DNA of 64,000 bases from Chalara sp. BL73 (lineage: Eukaryota > Ascomycota > Leotiomycetes > Helotiales): contig CAKJVC010000012.1 in NCBI GenBank assembly GCA_918026815.1, forward strand, positions 496,001-560,000. The letters run 5' to 3'. Shown piece by piece: positions 42,076 through 53,945 of the stretch. The position numbers and the translations under genes are program-made. The notes beneath the pieces are model-generated. The model was not told the origin of the DNA and searched no databases. It saw nothing but the letters and a program-made list of their open reading frames with translations. Positions within the stretch are counted from its first letter, which is position 1. Each line of letters opens with the position of its first letter.

Positions 42076-44409
42076 TTGTCCACTATGCTCAATACTCTCC
42101 TTCTCTCGCGATTCCGCGGCACTTCCAAGATTGAAGCCCCTCAAAAACCTGGGTGGCTGAAGAAGAAGATCACCCCATTGATCGAGACGTTGTCTCGTTG
42201 GTCATATCTTCACCCGATACACACGGTCGTCATAGTGACGGTTCTTGCGAGCAATTCATACCTTGGTGTGATTGACAACAGCACTTTCAGCACGGTGAAG
42301 ACAAATGGTATTGGAAAGGCACACTGGAGCTCATTGGTCGAAGGAAGTCGTCAATTATGGGTAGGAGAAGAGACAGGGTGGAAATGGCAGCCCACCGATC
42401 ACGACAGCCCAATTCCAACTGATGCGGATCACCTAGCTCTCCTCACCTTTGTCTTCCCGGATTCATTGGCTACTAGCTCTCCTCAGAATGCTCCGCTTGC
42501 GGAAACTGTTCTGCTGCCACATAATCTTTCAATTACCGCTTTGCCATCGACCTCAAATCCTTTGGCACCACTCTCTCAAGAGAGCACTCTCGGATTCTCC
42601 GTTCCTTATTTCCGGGCCTCTGAATTTCTGGCCCACGCGCAAGAGATTCCCAATGGGGTGGCCAGCTCGCCTGCCGACGAAAATTCCAAACATGGACCTG
42701 CGGCCGAGCTGATGAAGGAGCAGAAGATGTGGATCATGAAGGCCCCGAGAGCGGAGGAGACTTCCAACAGCGTCAGATATTGGGCAGCGAACGCTTGGAC
42801 CGAATTCATCGACCTGGTGAAAAACACCGAGACGATGGATATTATCATCATGGCGCTGGGATACATGTCGATGTACTTGACGTTTGTGTCGCTGTTTGTC
42901 TCAATGCGCCGCATGGGCTCCAACTTCTGGCTCTTCGCTACAACTCTGTTCTCGTCTTGTTTTGCATTTCTCTTCGGCCTCGTTGTGACAACCAAATTGG
43001 GAGTCCCGATGAATATGGTCTTGCTTTCCGAAGGCCTGCCATTCTTGGTTGTTACTATTGGGTTTGAAAAGGCCATTGTGCTTACCAAAGCGGTCTTAAC
43101 TGCAGCACTTGCTACACGGATACCCGAAGGAAGCCCGAAGCCGAGGAAGGAACCCAAGGACGGTGGGCTGCCAACCTCGATCCAGCACGCACTTCAAGTT
43201 GCCATCCGCGAGAAGGGCTTTGGCATCATCCGTGACTACGCGGTCGAGATCCTGGTTTTGGCTGCGGGAGCCGCTTCTGGCGTGCAAGGGGGTCTACAGC
43301 AATTCTGTTTCCTCGCGGCCTGGGTCCTGTTCTTTGATTGCCTGCTCCTGTTCATGTTCTACACCGCGATCTTGTGCATCAAGCTGGAAATTAACCGCAT
43401 CAAGAGCCATATTTCGCTCCGCCAGGCCCTGGAGGATGACGGAATTAGTCAAAAGGTCGCGGAGAATGTGGCGCGAAATAATGATTGGCTCGGGGTTGGA
43501 AAGGATGGTGCCGATGCAAACATTTTCGGTAAAGAGGTCAAGGAAAGCAGTGTGCCAAAGTTCAAGGTCCTGATGGTCACGGGATTTGTGGTTATTAATG
43601 CTATCAACCTACTTACCATACCATTCCGTGGCGGAAAGAGTAACGCGCAGCTGCCAACTGTCACCGGGCTTTCTGGAGCAGGATATTCGAGCGTCACGGA
43701 ACCACCACCTTTGGATCCATTCAAGGTTGCATCGAATGGGCTCGATGCTATCTTTGAGGCTGCGAAATCTCGTAACAAGTCGACCTTTGTGACCGTCCTG
43801 AACCCTATCAAATATGAACTGGAGTTGCCCTCGATCCACAATGCCAGCCCGAAATCAAGTCATCAACACAGTCCCATCGCTGCACCGGCAAACTCCGACT
43901 ATGGCGAGTATGTGAACACTCTTCTCAAGAGCCTGGAAGATCCGATCTTATCCAAGTGTATCATCGTGGCCCTCGTTTTGAGTGTGGTCTTAAACGGATA
44001 TTTGTTCAACGCGGCGAGATGGGTGTCAAAAGAGCCACTGCAGCTCCCGCCGCACCATGCAGTGGATGCGGAAGAGCTTGACAAAGCACAAAATTTCAAT
44101 AATGCGCAGAGCTCTCCGATGCTCAGACTCCCTGCCATTGATGGTGAGGAGCATCTTACACCGCCTACTCCTTCTACTACCGATGATGAGGATGAGGGCT
44201 TGAACATGAGGGCCTCCGAAGTCTTGCCCGCCATTCGCCGGACCCCAGCCCAGGTCGAGCAAATGCTTCGCGATAAGCGAGCACATGAGCTTACGGATAA
44301 AGAGCTGATCAAGTTATCCTTAGAGGGGCGCATTCCGGGGTATGCTTTGGAGAAAACTTTAAAGAATTGCACTCGCGCGGTCAAGATCCGAAGAGCTATT
44401 ATTGCATGA
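42076..44409 (+). CDS. HMG-CoA reductase membrane/sterol-sensing half, no catalytic domain
   Basis: A single 777-residue frame. It has the fungal HMG-CoA reductase N-terminus with membrane helix (HPIHTVVIVTVLASNSYL), a lumenal loop, and then the sterol-sensing domain at about 255-345 with Y-M-S-M-Y-L-T-F-V-S-L-F, F-A-F-L-F-G-L-V-V-T-T-K-L-G-V-P, and L-L-S-E-G-L-P-F-L-V-V-T-I-G-F-E-K. Further helices follow (VQGGLQQFCFLAAW; YTAILCIKLEINRIK). The linker reaches A-H-E-L-T-D-K-E-L-I-K-L-S-L-E-G-R-I-P-G-Y and ends R-A-V-K-I-R-R-A-I-I-A then TGA. Normal enzymes continue here for about 400 residues of catalytic domain; none is present in the next several kb. No frameshift or stop occurs within the 777 codons. 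It may be a regulatory sterol sensor or a truncated duplicate. Confidence 0.88.
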   Translation: MSTMLNTLLLSRFRGTSKIEAPQKPGWLKKKITPLIETLSRWSYLHPIHTVVIVTVLASNSYLGVIDNSTFSTVKTNGIGKAHWSSLVEGSRQLWVGEETGWKWQPTDHDSPIPTDADHLALLTFVFPDSLATSSPQNAPLAETVLLPHNLSITALPSTSNPLAPLSQESTLGFSVPYFRASEFLAHAQEIPNGVASSPADENSKHGPAAELMKEQKMWIMKAPRAEETSNSVRYWAANAWTEFIDLVKNTETMDIIIMALGYMSMYLTFVSLFVSMRRMGSNFWLFATTLFSSCFAFLFGLVVTTKLGVPMNMVLLSEGLPFLVVTIGFEKAIVLTKAVLTAALATRIPEGSPKPRKEPKDGGLPTSIQHALQVAIREKGFGIIRDYAVEILVLAAGAASGVQGGLQQFCFLAAWVLFFDCLLLFMFYTAILCIKLEINRIKSHISLRQALEDDGISQKVAENVARNNDWLGVGKDGADANIFGKEVKESSVPKFKVLMVTGFVVINAINLLTIPFRGGKSNAQLPTVTGLSGAGYSSVTEPPPLDPFKVASNGLDAIFEAAKSRNKSTFVTVLNPIKYELELPSIHNASPKSSHQHSPIAAPANSDYGEYVNTLLKSLEDPILSKCIIVALVLSVVLNGYLFNAARWVSKEPLQLPPHHAVDAEELDKAQNFNNAQSSPMLRLPAIDGEEHLTPPTPSTTDDEDEGLNMRASEVLPAIRRTPAQVEQMLRDKRAHELTDKELIKLSLEGRIPGYALEKTLKNCTRAVKIRRAIIA

Positions 44410-45604
44410 ACTTCGTTTTGGCTGTGTTATCTATAATTCGTGCGGAACCGCGCTTAGTGGATCGGATTCGTTGTTTCTTTGCTGGTCGATTACCACATTG
44501 TTCTATAAAAAAGCGACGGATTCCTTTGCCCGTTGATTGAACTCTTTCTGATTGTGCCTGTTTATGCCACGTACTCTAGAAAGTGCATAACAACAACCTC
44601 CGAGGCGGTATCGTCCACAAACAGAGCTTTACCCTTCTTGAGAATTTCATTAATTTGCTTGATACAATCTTCTTTATCGTGTTCACTATCCAACTCTTGG
44701 TTACGTGTACCGTTAAAGAGTTGGGCTTTGTTTGGTCCCGCCCTTTATACAATTATCTCTTTCAAGACTGTGAAATATACTAAAAGCTGGGCCGAGCAGT
44801 TGCTTCGAAGTTGGCTATATTTGGGCTCTTGAGAGAAGCAGTTCTATTGCAGACTATCGAACATTATGCAATTCAAGGACTTTGACACTATTCTGGCAAT
44901 TATGTGGTTCGTTTTGATTGATTTGTTATAAGTTGTAGGTCTATAAACTTTGCTATGACATAACGATTGCGTCGAACTGAGGATTAGAGCAAATCTTTTG
45001 CCGAACAACATATATAGCAGAAGCAACAAGTTTCTATATTAGCTACAGCTCTGTAGTGCTTAAGAGCCTATTTTCGGCTTTCTCTACAAACCAAGAAAGT
45101 AACGGGATATAGTTGAGGCTGGAGTGTAACTGGTCGCGGACACACTTTATATAAAAGTGCAACGCTATATTTTAAATCGAAGCTCCGTAAGAAGTTTTGA
45201 GAAAAGCGTGAAAGTAATTGGCATGTTGTTTAGCGTCAAGTAGAACAGGGAAAGACTTTTGACTTGACTCTGTGTGGAATTGCAAAAAGAGAAAAGCAAG
45301 GCGGTGATACCTTTAGTAAATCAACAAGGAGAAGGTCATTAAACCATCAACATTTTGCCCAGGTGACTTAGTCGGTGATTACGGGTAATGCCTTTTTGCT
45401 ACGGACAATGATACTGCGACACGCTTAACATAACATGGATATTTCTTTTCATTTCAGGATTTCTTAGCAAATTATATTGAAAAGTCGAGTAATTATTCGA
45501 CTGAAAGGATACAATGGAAGTCTCCAATTATCCGTAATATGTCAGAATTCCAATGAGCACTAATTGCGATTTGGTGCTTAGCCTAAGCCAATATGCACGG
45601 AGCT
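44410..45604. other. AT-rich stretch without a recognised gene
   Basis: No trace of an HMG-CoA reductase catalytic domain (no motifs such as E-N-V-I-G or D-A-M-G-x-N) in any frame. Remaining frames look random. Confidence 0.5.
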
Positions 45605-47330
45605 TTATTCTTTGCACATAAACTCTATATCGGTGGACAATGATCGATTTATTTCCCGCAAAGAGGGTTGATATTCTAGCTCAACGAAGCGTACTTTTTC
45701 GCTCATTTTCAGCTGGACTTCTTTGCGGACTTTATCGCTCATAATTTGATCGGCACAAACCGAGACTATAATTTTTCCCCGGTGAGGTTTGAACTTATAG
45801 TTGAGCACTTCAATAACATTCGGTAAGTCGCGTCTTTCTTTGATCCTGGAGTGAGTCTCATGTTCGGAGTCCTCTATACTATTATGGATACGAGCCTCGA
45901 AAATCCACGCCGAATTAGCGATACTACACGAATAAATAAAGATAAACCTACATATCTCGTATCGCTATCTAAAAGCTCGTTTATTTAACTTTTCATACAC
46001 TGCATTTGACTTAAGATGCCTTAAAAATGCGGTTTATGATTTAGAGTGTTTGCTGACTTACTTTTTGTATCTATTTGCTAAATCAGTAGAATGCGACGGG
46101 TCTTTACATTGCAATTATTGTATCTACGAATAAGGTCTTTGATATATGGAATATGACCGGCGATTCCGATTCTTGTAGCAAACATGATCACGGTTTCATA
46201 GTCTCCAAATTTGTGCTGTAGTCTATATGGACTATTAATGAACGCACGGAGGTCTTTATTGGTGTGCCGGGCCAGCACCTGAGTGAAACCCGTTTTTGGC
46301 TTTACTAAAAGGGAGATAGTCAAGCCTTTTTGGCTTCAATTCTACTATGAGATCATAAAGAGGTGTTCTCGAAGTCCTGTAAAAAGCTTTAGTTCAGGTA
46401 TTGAAAGGAATATATACTGGCCAGCTCGTATATCCCAGCTTTTAGGCACCACGATATCGACTCGCATAACGCTCGAATCAGTAAGTAACGGATCTGGCGG
46501 ATAGCTTTCGGACAGATGAGTTGCTATTGCTGTCGCAAATGGCCGGCCAGTAACGCAATTTCTATAGGCAAAATATAACCAATTCACTAATGTAACTCCG
46601 GTCCAGAGATATATACCGATTTGCAGAAAGATCTCTGCTGGATTTTTTAAGTGTATATGTCGCCAAACAGCAATTAGCATCACAATTGAGAGCAGCTGAT
46701 GCAAGTTCAGGAACTATTCGTAAAATAGCTTTTTAATAAATCCAATAAAGAGCAGAAAAATAAATCCGATGGCAGAGCTTTTTTATCAAGTGCGAGTTAA
46801 TAGTAAGCTATTTAAGTGCAAAGGACGCAAACTTACTAGAACTCCAGCAAAACTCGTCGGTGTCCAGCCAAATGGCTGGCCGGTAGTTAACGAGATGATT
46901 GTGTGCAATAAAACTTCCGCTACAGCTGTTCTACTAAACCAGTAATGAGCCTCAATGCTAGTTCGAAGCGAAATCCCAAGCATTTTTGCTATAAGGCTCA
47001 ACCGAGGACTACACAAAAGCGGAATCATATTAATGATTGACATAGTAGCAGCACGGGCTTCTGCGTCTTTGGTAGACTTGACTCTAATTTTGGAGAAAAG
47101 TAAAATGTTTGTGATCAAATATGTAAATACGATGAGAATATTCAAGCGTGTTGCTGTTTCAACGAAAGATATTTTTGGAAATAAATAAGGATATACTAAG
47201 TGCTTTAAGAAGAAAGGGAAAAGAGAAATCGAAGTCTATTCTGAAGTAATTGCTCGATAAACTCCACGAAGCAAAAGCTATATTGCAAAAATAAAGATAA
47301 AAATGAACAAGTACCACGATGGTATGTCTA
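45605..47330 (-). pseudogene. Ferric reductase (FRE), RIP-like nonsense mutations
   Basis: The minus strand preserves a ferric/cupric reductase in order. F-F-L-K-H-L-V-Y-P-Y-L-F near 47220 precedes the ferric-reductase transmembrane core (I-I-N-M-I-P-L-L and L-G-I-S-L-R-T-S-I-E-A-H-Y-W near 46950). The FAD-binding R-A-G-Q-Y-I-F-L-S-I-P and H-L-F-M-I-S lie near 46390. Then come the substrate loop K-P-K-T-G-F-T, the NADPH motif F-A-T-R-I-G-I-A-G-H-I-P-Y-I near 46180, and the end piece K-I-I-V-S-V-C-A-D-Q. Stops interrupt it, notably TAG TAG at about 46340 where relatives have Trp-Trp, the expected result of G-to-A change. Ferric reductases reduce iron at the plasma membrane; this copy is dead. 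Confidence 0.85.
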
Positions 47331-48369
47331 TTCTACTAAGCTTAGAATGCAAAAACGTTATGACTGACATAATTGACATAATTCACACGATTTTCTCGAA
47401 CTTGGATCACTCAAAGGTTGCGAGATACCACTTTAAAGATAGAATATCCATAATGTAGGCTTTGACAGTTAAATCCATCATTATTGGAGAGGCTTCAGAA
47501 TTAGTCAAAGTGTTCACGAGACAATGACAGAATGTGATGGCTCTGACATTTAAATCTATTATTATTGAGGGGGCCTCAGAATTAGTCAAAGTGTTTATAC
47601 CTGACAGAATGTGGTGGCTCGAACAATGATTAATGTTATGTGGGTCATATACCAGCTTATTACAGGGGGCACGTTATAATGCTAAGCGCCCATCCCAGCA
47701 TCGATCCACTTTTAACACGAGAACTAGAGTTTGTCAGTTTAGTCTTAGTATGCCTTGAACACTATCTTACGGATCTATTGAAATACATCAAGTCGAAATA
47801 AAATCGAATGTTAGTCTAGTACAAGGGTTTAAATTAGTTGTATAAGCGGGACTCTTATTGGATATGTGCATGTATAGATTGACTTTTGCAAGACGATGAA
47901 ATTTCTGCTTAGTCTAATAAGTACAGTGACAATGTGCTTCTGTTATTAGTGGTGCTTTTAATACATGTAAACTAAGCTTATAATAATGCTTGATGTGAAG
48001 TACTTTCAGAAGTTTGCATATTAAACCTTTTAACAGTGTTCTAGCCTGCGTAAAGTATGAACGGAATTATGACGGTAGGCGATACATCCGTTAAAAAGCG
48101 ATGCTACCGAGATGCTATAGTTAGCAGATTTTGCTTTGTTGGTTAAGGAATCTGTTACTTTCCGAACTTTTTCCAATTTTGCTCAAGAGACGACTTCCAG
48201 AAAGTTCGATGCTTTCGGGGACCACCGCTCGGGGTGCTTTAAAACAAATTTACTATCCGCTTTGGGAGGGATGCTATTCTGCATCATTTCGATAGCAATT
48301 ACCCCAAGCGAACGGGCAGCAGCTGATTCTGTAGACTGGCATTCGTCAAAGTGAGCTTGGGCATTTTAG
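47331..48369. other. AT-rich stretch, no gene recognised
   Basis: Contains a tandem duplication (listed separately) and a 72-codon plus-strand frame at 48136-48354 without known motifs. Confidence 0.4.
47451..47607. repeat. Tandem duplication, unit about 79 bp
   Basis: Two diverged copies (47451-47530 and 47531-47607) share TCAGAATTAGTCAAAGTGTT and flanking sequence; a third partial copy begins at 47608. Confidence 0.75.
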
Positions 48370-49083
48370 GTTAGTCTGATGTTTATGTTGCTTTGATGAA
48401 GCACGCACCTAGTTTTACATGTTTATCTGGTAAGAACAATACTTTGGAGCTGTCAAGTTTTCGATGAGCTATACTAAATCGAGATAAATGCAGCATCTCT
48501 TCGAATACCTGACAGCGGCTTAGCAATTTTTCATATACACAAGTAGACGCACTTGACGGCAAGTTGCAGATACATGTAGCTTTTCCAGAAGGAGTGGGAT
48601 AGCTATGACCTGCTTAAGAGTTGCAACCGTATAGTCTGTGCTAACAAAAATCCGGTCTTGAAATTGATATAGCTCGAAGATAGCGAGTAGGTTTTTGTGC
48701 TGACGTTTTCTGAGCTTTATAGTGTTATCGGAAAGAATCTTTTTGATAACGACTATTCGGACCGGGTATTTACGTGTATATGCTACTGTGACTTGCTTAC
48801 CTCGCTCCAGTCTACGAAGTGAGATATATTCATTCTACGGACTTTCTATTCGGATGGGAGAAATTTCGAAGAGCTTAATTCCTGTAGCTGGTTGGTTTGA
48901 AACTTTATCAGGATGATTAATATTCATAAAAGCTTGATGCGAGAACTGAGTAGGCTTTTCTATTTTATTAGGGTCTAGGATTCTTTGCTTTTTTTTTTTT
49001 GGCAAATGAAGTTTTTGTATATCAGTGTCCACTGGAAATCGGGTACGGCGTTTATCTGGAACATTTTTATCGCTGGCGTTCAA
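48370..49083 (-). pseudogene. Protein-kinase-like fragment, nonsense-broken
   Basis: A minus-strand head region rich in Lys/Arg/Asp (about 49083-48840) ends in TAG at about 48837, and the same frame then continues into a kinase-like N-lobe. A VAxK-like strand (Q-V-T-V-A-Y-T-R-K-Y-P-V-R-I-V-V-I-K-K) is followed by H-K-N-L-L-A-I-F-E-L-Y-Q-F-Q-D-R-I-F-V (helix C to beta 5). After another stop, a different frame gives F-S-I-A-H-R-K-L-D-S-S-K-V-L-F-L-P-D-K-H-V-K-L-G, the degenerate catalytic loop, where HRD-N reads HRK-S. The second half of the kinase is missing. It resembles the large group of fungal kinase-like or pseudokinase genes. Not functional as it stands. Confidence 0.6.
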
Positions 49084-49470
49084 TATCTGACTATTTTCTA
49101 GAAATCGTGTTATTCGATTGACGTTCGAATTTATGGCCAGTAGAATTGATGGAATACAGGTGAAATCGGATTATTTAAATTGTTTTTGTCGATTTTTATT
49201 ATTTATTATGTCGTTGATAATGCAGATCTCATGCCTTCTATATTTGGAGAGCTATTATTATTCAGGAGGTTTCATTATATCACTTCACTTGTGCTGCAGG
49301 TCTTATGCTATCAACTTATTAAAGGCTAACTAACTACTATATTACTCTCCGGTGGATAGGTATAGTGGAGAAGGCGGCAGACTCCAATACTTCGATTCTG
49401 GCTATTATAAAGTTTACTTTTAAAGCTTTACTATATTATATCAATTCTGTTTCAGGCAAACTCCGTCAAT
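49084..49470. other. AT-rich spacer, no gene recognised
   Basis: Divergent spacer between the kinase-like relic and the DUF3723 relic. Confidence 0.4.
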
Positions 49471-51578
49471 ATGGCTTTAAGTGCAGAAACACTTACTGCT
49501 TTAGAGCAGAGAATTGCAATTGATAAGTTTGCCAAATTCAAGGGCGCAGCTCGAGTATTATTTCGGCATCTTGAATTTCCATATCCGACTCGTCAGATTG
49601 ATAATAAAGTGATTCAGCAGTTATTAAGGGATTTTGATGGTGAAGGGTGCATTCGGGAAGAGCTAAGTCATCGGATTCCGGTTGTTATCGATGAGTCGAT
49701 ACTTCAAACTGTACTGGAGAAGAACTTATTGGCTCGTGGGACTTTTAAAGCGAAAGCGGATTATCCGCCAATACTAAAACTAGAGAGTGAAGTGAAATTA
49801 GAATGCTTTTATGGACAACACCGAATTCTTGCAGCGAAGGAGCATTTTGCAGCATTACATTGGTGGTGGGTGATTGACATATATGGGACAGGTAGCTGAA
49901 CTTACTTTGTCAAGTATACAGGCTAACTTATGCATAGACTTTGATAAAGATACCAAACAGGCGCTCCGTGAGGGTTATTCGTACTCAGCAAAATACAAAT
50001 CCGGCGACATATTTCGCTATATGCGCTTATGCCATTACGATAATGATTTTTTAGGGGTGCAACGTTGGCGCGGGAGGTTAAGCTCGTCCCAGGACAAATT
50101 CGTGGAGCACTTGCTAACAAAGCGGCCGATACTTATCGAGGCTTTAGACTCTGTTCTTTTTATTCAAGGCATCTGGAGAGACTTTTATATAGGATCACTT
50201 GACGTTTTTTTATTTCCGAAGATTGACGAGGTTTGTAGGTAGCGATCTTTTAGATGTGGAGTTTGACTTAGTGTAGGAAATTGCACATTACATAAAATTT
50301 ATTAAAGAGACTTTATTCTATATCCTTGATAGCAGCATAGCAACGATGATGCAAACCGACTTAAATACTATATATTATATACAATCAAGGTCGCTCGCTT
50401 TGTTAAAATCTGACAACAGGTTTATTCAAATGAAGTTTAAGGAGCTATTCCCTGGAATTGTCGACATTACAATAAGGGCTAAAATTTCACACCGCTTGCT
50501 TTTCACCGATGTTTTGATACTAAGCTTTTATACTCTGATTAAAGACATCAGGTATTTGAAGCAGCTAGCTGAACTATTGACGAAACTTCTGCTAGGATCT
50601 CGCAAAAAAACTCTTCGTTAACGGTGGTTTCATTATTTTGGTGGCAGTACATTAAGTGATGGTGCTATTGAAATTCAACAGGGAGTGTCTGGGCCTTATA
50701 ATCTTATTTCAGGAGCCTATCCAGATTCTTTTGACATTTGTTATCAACAATTGTGGCTTTGCTTATACAGGGTTTGCAAATATCTAAACGCATATAGTTA
50801 GCTGCAAGTGGCGGAACTCGCTCAACGGTTAGGTTTCTCAACTTCCATGATTGATTTTGAAGTGGGACAAGAGCCCGCTCTAGTGGTGATTGAAAAAGCA
50901 ATTCGTGAAGTGTATTATACTTTGCGGCCGAATGAAAAGTTCGAGTTCGATGCTAATCGAGCTAAAGCTGTCATTTTCTTATTTAAGAGACACATAAATG
51001 ATCTGACATTACGACTTCCTACAACTACTATCGCTTCTCGAATTACCGTGACTGGGTCTGGCACGCTTTTGTTGCATCGATGTGGGCATAGCCAGTTGGA
51101 TACTCAGGACTTCGAGCACTTTTTTCTGCACAAGATACATGCTTTTCTTTCCAAATACGAAAGAGATGGAGACGAGGTTAGCTCTTTTTATGTTAAGCGA
51201 TTACGGCATATAGCGTTTTTTGGGGGGATAGACTTAAATTACGAGGTTATATCAGTTTACTCAGTGACCAACCGAGAGGAAGACACATTTCGGCCAGCAG
51301 AGGAACTTGTTCGCCCTATTTCTACTTTTGAGCAGCAAGCTCAGAATATAGAAAATGTGGTCGAAAATGGCCAAGTCGTATTACATGAAGGACGAATGGT
51401 CAGATTTATGGAAAAAGGTACTTTACAGCGGGAAGTTCTATTCATAAAAGAAATTGTCAATAATTGCGCGAAGGAATATGCCGATCAAGGCAAAAAATTG
51501 TTTATTGGAGGTGGTGCACACTTTGTTTGGACAGACTCGTTTGATATATTGGAACAGTCGAAGGAATATACTATTTAA
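49471..51578 (+). pseudogene. DUF3723 protein, copy 1, two in-frame nonsense codons
   Basis: Three exons at 49471-49891, 49938-50230 and 50277-51578 with 46-nt introns in the same positions as in copy 2. The family landmarks are F-K-G-A-A-R-V near residue 25, L-E-C-F-Y-G-Q-H-R-I-L-A-A-K-E at about 110, W-W-W-V-I-D-I-Y-G, F-I-Q-G-I-W-R-D, D-I-R-Y-L-K-Q-L, L-A-Q-R-L-G-F, H-R-C-G and F-Y-V-K-R-L-R-H-I-A-F-F-G. Exon 3 would be a single frame but for TAA at 50619-50621 and TAG at 50799-50801, both reachable from Gln codons by one C-to-T change. DUF3723 has no known biochemical function; it is common as fungal accessory-genome cargo. AT-richer than copy 2. Confidence 0.8.
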
Positions 51579-52069
51579 ATTGTTACACTTGTTGAGCTTC
51601 GCCTGGGTAAAAGACGCTATAACGAGGATATGCCTGATAAATTTCGCTCCGCAAGAAAAACAGCTTTTGATTATAGTATGGGTGGTTAAGAACCTAATTA
51701 TAGCGCTGGGGCGGAAAATATTCTTTTAGAATCTAATGCCACTTTTATGTTTCTTTAACTACTTGTTTCTGCTTTATGGCGATTAATACGGTTTGTGAGT
51801 CACTTTAACTTTCTGGATGACATGACGTTCGTTTACTTTAAATGCCAACTCTTCCAGAAGTTGATGGCATCACTTTCCCCGAAAGCAGCTCTAAGCTATA
51901 ACTTGGGGGTTATAGTTAGTGGATCTATCAGCAATGGGCGCTCATTTTTATATAACAGTTTTTGGCTATTTCTTGTTTTATGATTCAAGGATTCAAGTCA
52001 AGTTTTTTATTTGCATCTGTCTGCTATTTATTGCCTTTTTTTCAATTCAAGATTATAGCCAAAATCAAC
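51579..52069. other. AT-rich spacer, no gene recognised
   Basis: Short frames only (for example 51795-51983). Confidence 0.4.
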
Positions 52070-52927
52070 ATGGTTACAATTGCTTTTCTAAACCGGCATT
52101 ATTTATCGCATGCTGCACGGTTACGACACTTAAGCGGGTTTCTTCGACATAGATACACGACAAGGAACTTCGGTGCGTCGGATTACAATGAGCGTAAATT
52201 GGCTGCTATTGATTATACTGCTCGATTTTTTAAATTTCTATCGCTCCCTTTTGAATTACGCCAGAAGATTTGGGGAATGGTTTTTGATCTACGATTAATA
52301 ATTATATCAGTAAGCCAAGACCAAGATCTAGGGGCTTAGGATATTCGCATCGAAACGACGCTTATCTAAACTTTGTTTATTTGCTTAGAGTCTCGCACTG
52401 AAGCTTTGAAAAGCTACGCTCGGATTAAGCTAGACAATTTTAAAAGCTCTTGCTTATATATTGACTTTTCTGTTGATACACTTTTTTTCGACTTTTCGAT
52501 TTTCAGCATAGAATCTGACGACTTTCACGGCTTCGATACATTACGCCAATTTGTAACTAAAAACTTTTCTACAGCGCACTTACTTGTGCTAACGACGCAT
52601 TGGATCGAAAATCCGCGATTACTTAAGTTCGTGGGTGAGTTTACCGCCCTGACGACTTTTGGGCTTCGAGACAAAAAGGTCCAAAAGGAAAGAGAAGTAG
52701 GGGATAAAAGTGTGATTCTGTTGTTTACCAATTCGCTCGATCGTTGTTGGTATAGACCTTTTATGCAAGCGTATCGAGATATGCTTAGCTATTTGTTTTG
52801 GGTTCAGAAATCAATCGTTGTACTAGGAGCTTGTGAAGGAATTCGAGTAAATCGGTGGACTTTTTACCTAGAACTTTTTAAAGAAGAAGTCAAGAGATTG
52901 GGATGGGGATGGAAAGATATTTGCTAA
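52070..52927 (+). pseudogene. 2EXR-domain protein, two in-frame stops
   Basis: Continuous frame of 285 codons from ATG 52070 broken only by TAG at 52337-52339 and TAA at 52367-52369. The 2EXR signature F-F-K-F-L-S-L-P-F-E-L-R-Q-K-I-W lies at about residues 57-72. The second half starts T-L-F-I-C-L-E-S-R-T-E-A-L-K-S-Y and has Y-I-D-F-S-V-D-T-L-F-F-D-F, the usual second 2EXR block. An alternative reading is a GTAAGC...TTAG intron (52310-52390) that removes both stops in frame, but this would delete the conserved T-L-x-x-C-x-E-S-R start. I favour a RIP-damaged pseudogene. The function of 2EXR proteins is unknown. Confidence 0.7.
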
Positions 52928-53945
52928 ACGCGTGAGACAGAAAGGCTAAACCGTTTTCTGTCCGTGAGTAATTTGTATCGCAAGGGAGTCTTAAAATAAA
53001 CATATCAAAGATATATTTCAGAAGAAGGTCTGCGTCTCGTGCGCCAGAAGTATATAACCGTAATTCGCGAGACGACGTTGAGCTTTACTTCCGATATAGT
53101 TCACGCAAAGTAAATAATAAATAGAAAGCTTGATAGAGAGAATCAAAGCCCGTGCTTAGTTGTATGCTTAGTGCTATGCTCAAATCCAAGTGCTAGTATA
53201 ATGCTTCTGAGAAGACTTATTCCTTTGAAAATATAGGACTCTTCTGTTTTCTTAGCCGACGCGTACTACAATTGACTCAGATTCCGAAGAAAAGAGTGGT
53301 TTCGGGGTTCTCGATGTAAGAGAGCTGAAACTCAGGCAATCCGGATGAAGGTAGCTGGACCGGCTCGAATTTATGGTAAATACAAATGCCAGGGTAACTT
53401 ATTAAAACTCGATTCGCGGCTGCAGTTGCGGGATCCAGATATCGATCAAAGAAAGCTTGGCAGTTATTAACGTTTTTATCGGTTTCGTTTATAATGCAAA
53501 ACTCTAAGCATCGAGAATGTTGATTAGGGGTCAATTTTTTATGAATGCTTATAAACGAGGCAGGAGAGTGGTGCAAGCGAGGAAGATCGGGTGGCGTCTA
53601 CTACTTCTGCTGCAAGAAGGCCCTAAGAAGGTATTAGCATAGAGTCAAACACGGCGGTAAAAGGCGTTATACTATGCGCCGGCATGTGGGATTGGTGATT
53701 CTTTAGGGAACAAAACAATACCGAGGATAGAAGACACGTCATCGGGAACACTAGGGAAAGCTAGGGCACGGTATGTCAGTCAAGCAAGACTTTTAGCGTC
53801 AGCCGCATAGCTCACTAACACCAACCGCAAGGGGACGGGGAATATCCACTATCCAGTAGCTAATGGTGCCTCCAGCCTGGCAGTACTGCTGGCAGGTACG
53901 CTATCGCACAGGATTAGCTATAACATTTGAAAGGGATAGGAAGGG
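52928..53945. other. Intergenic, one unassigned ORF
   Basis: A 99-codon minus-strand frame (53277-53576) has coding-like composition but no motif I know. The rest shows nothing. Confidence 0.4.

Noticed and set aside
42606..43573. 183- and 154-codon frames over the HMG-CoA reductase gene
   Set aside because: Antisense and alternative-frame shadows of a strongly conserved protein.
44410..45604. HMG-CoA reductase catalytic exon downstream of 44409
   Set aside because: No catalytic motif found in any frame of the following DNA.
52310..52390. Intron in the 2EXR gene
   Set aside because: Splice sites exist, but removing it deletes the conserved T-L-x-x-C-x-E-S-R block; in-frame stops are the better explanation.
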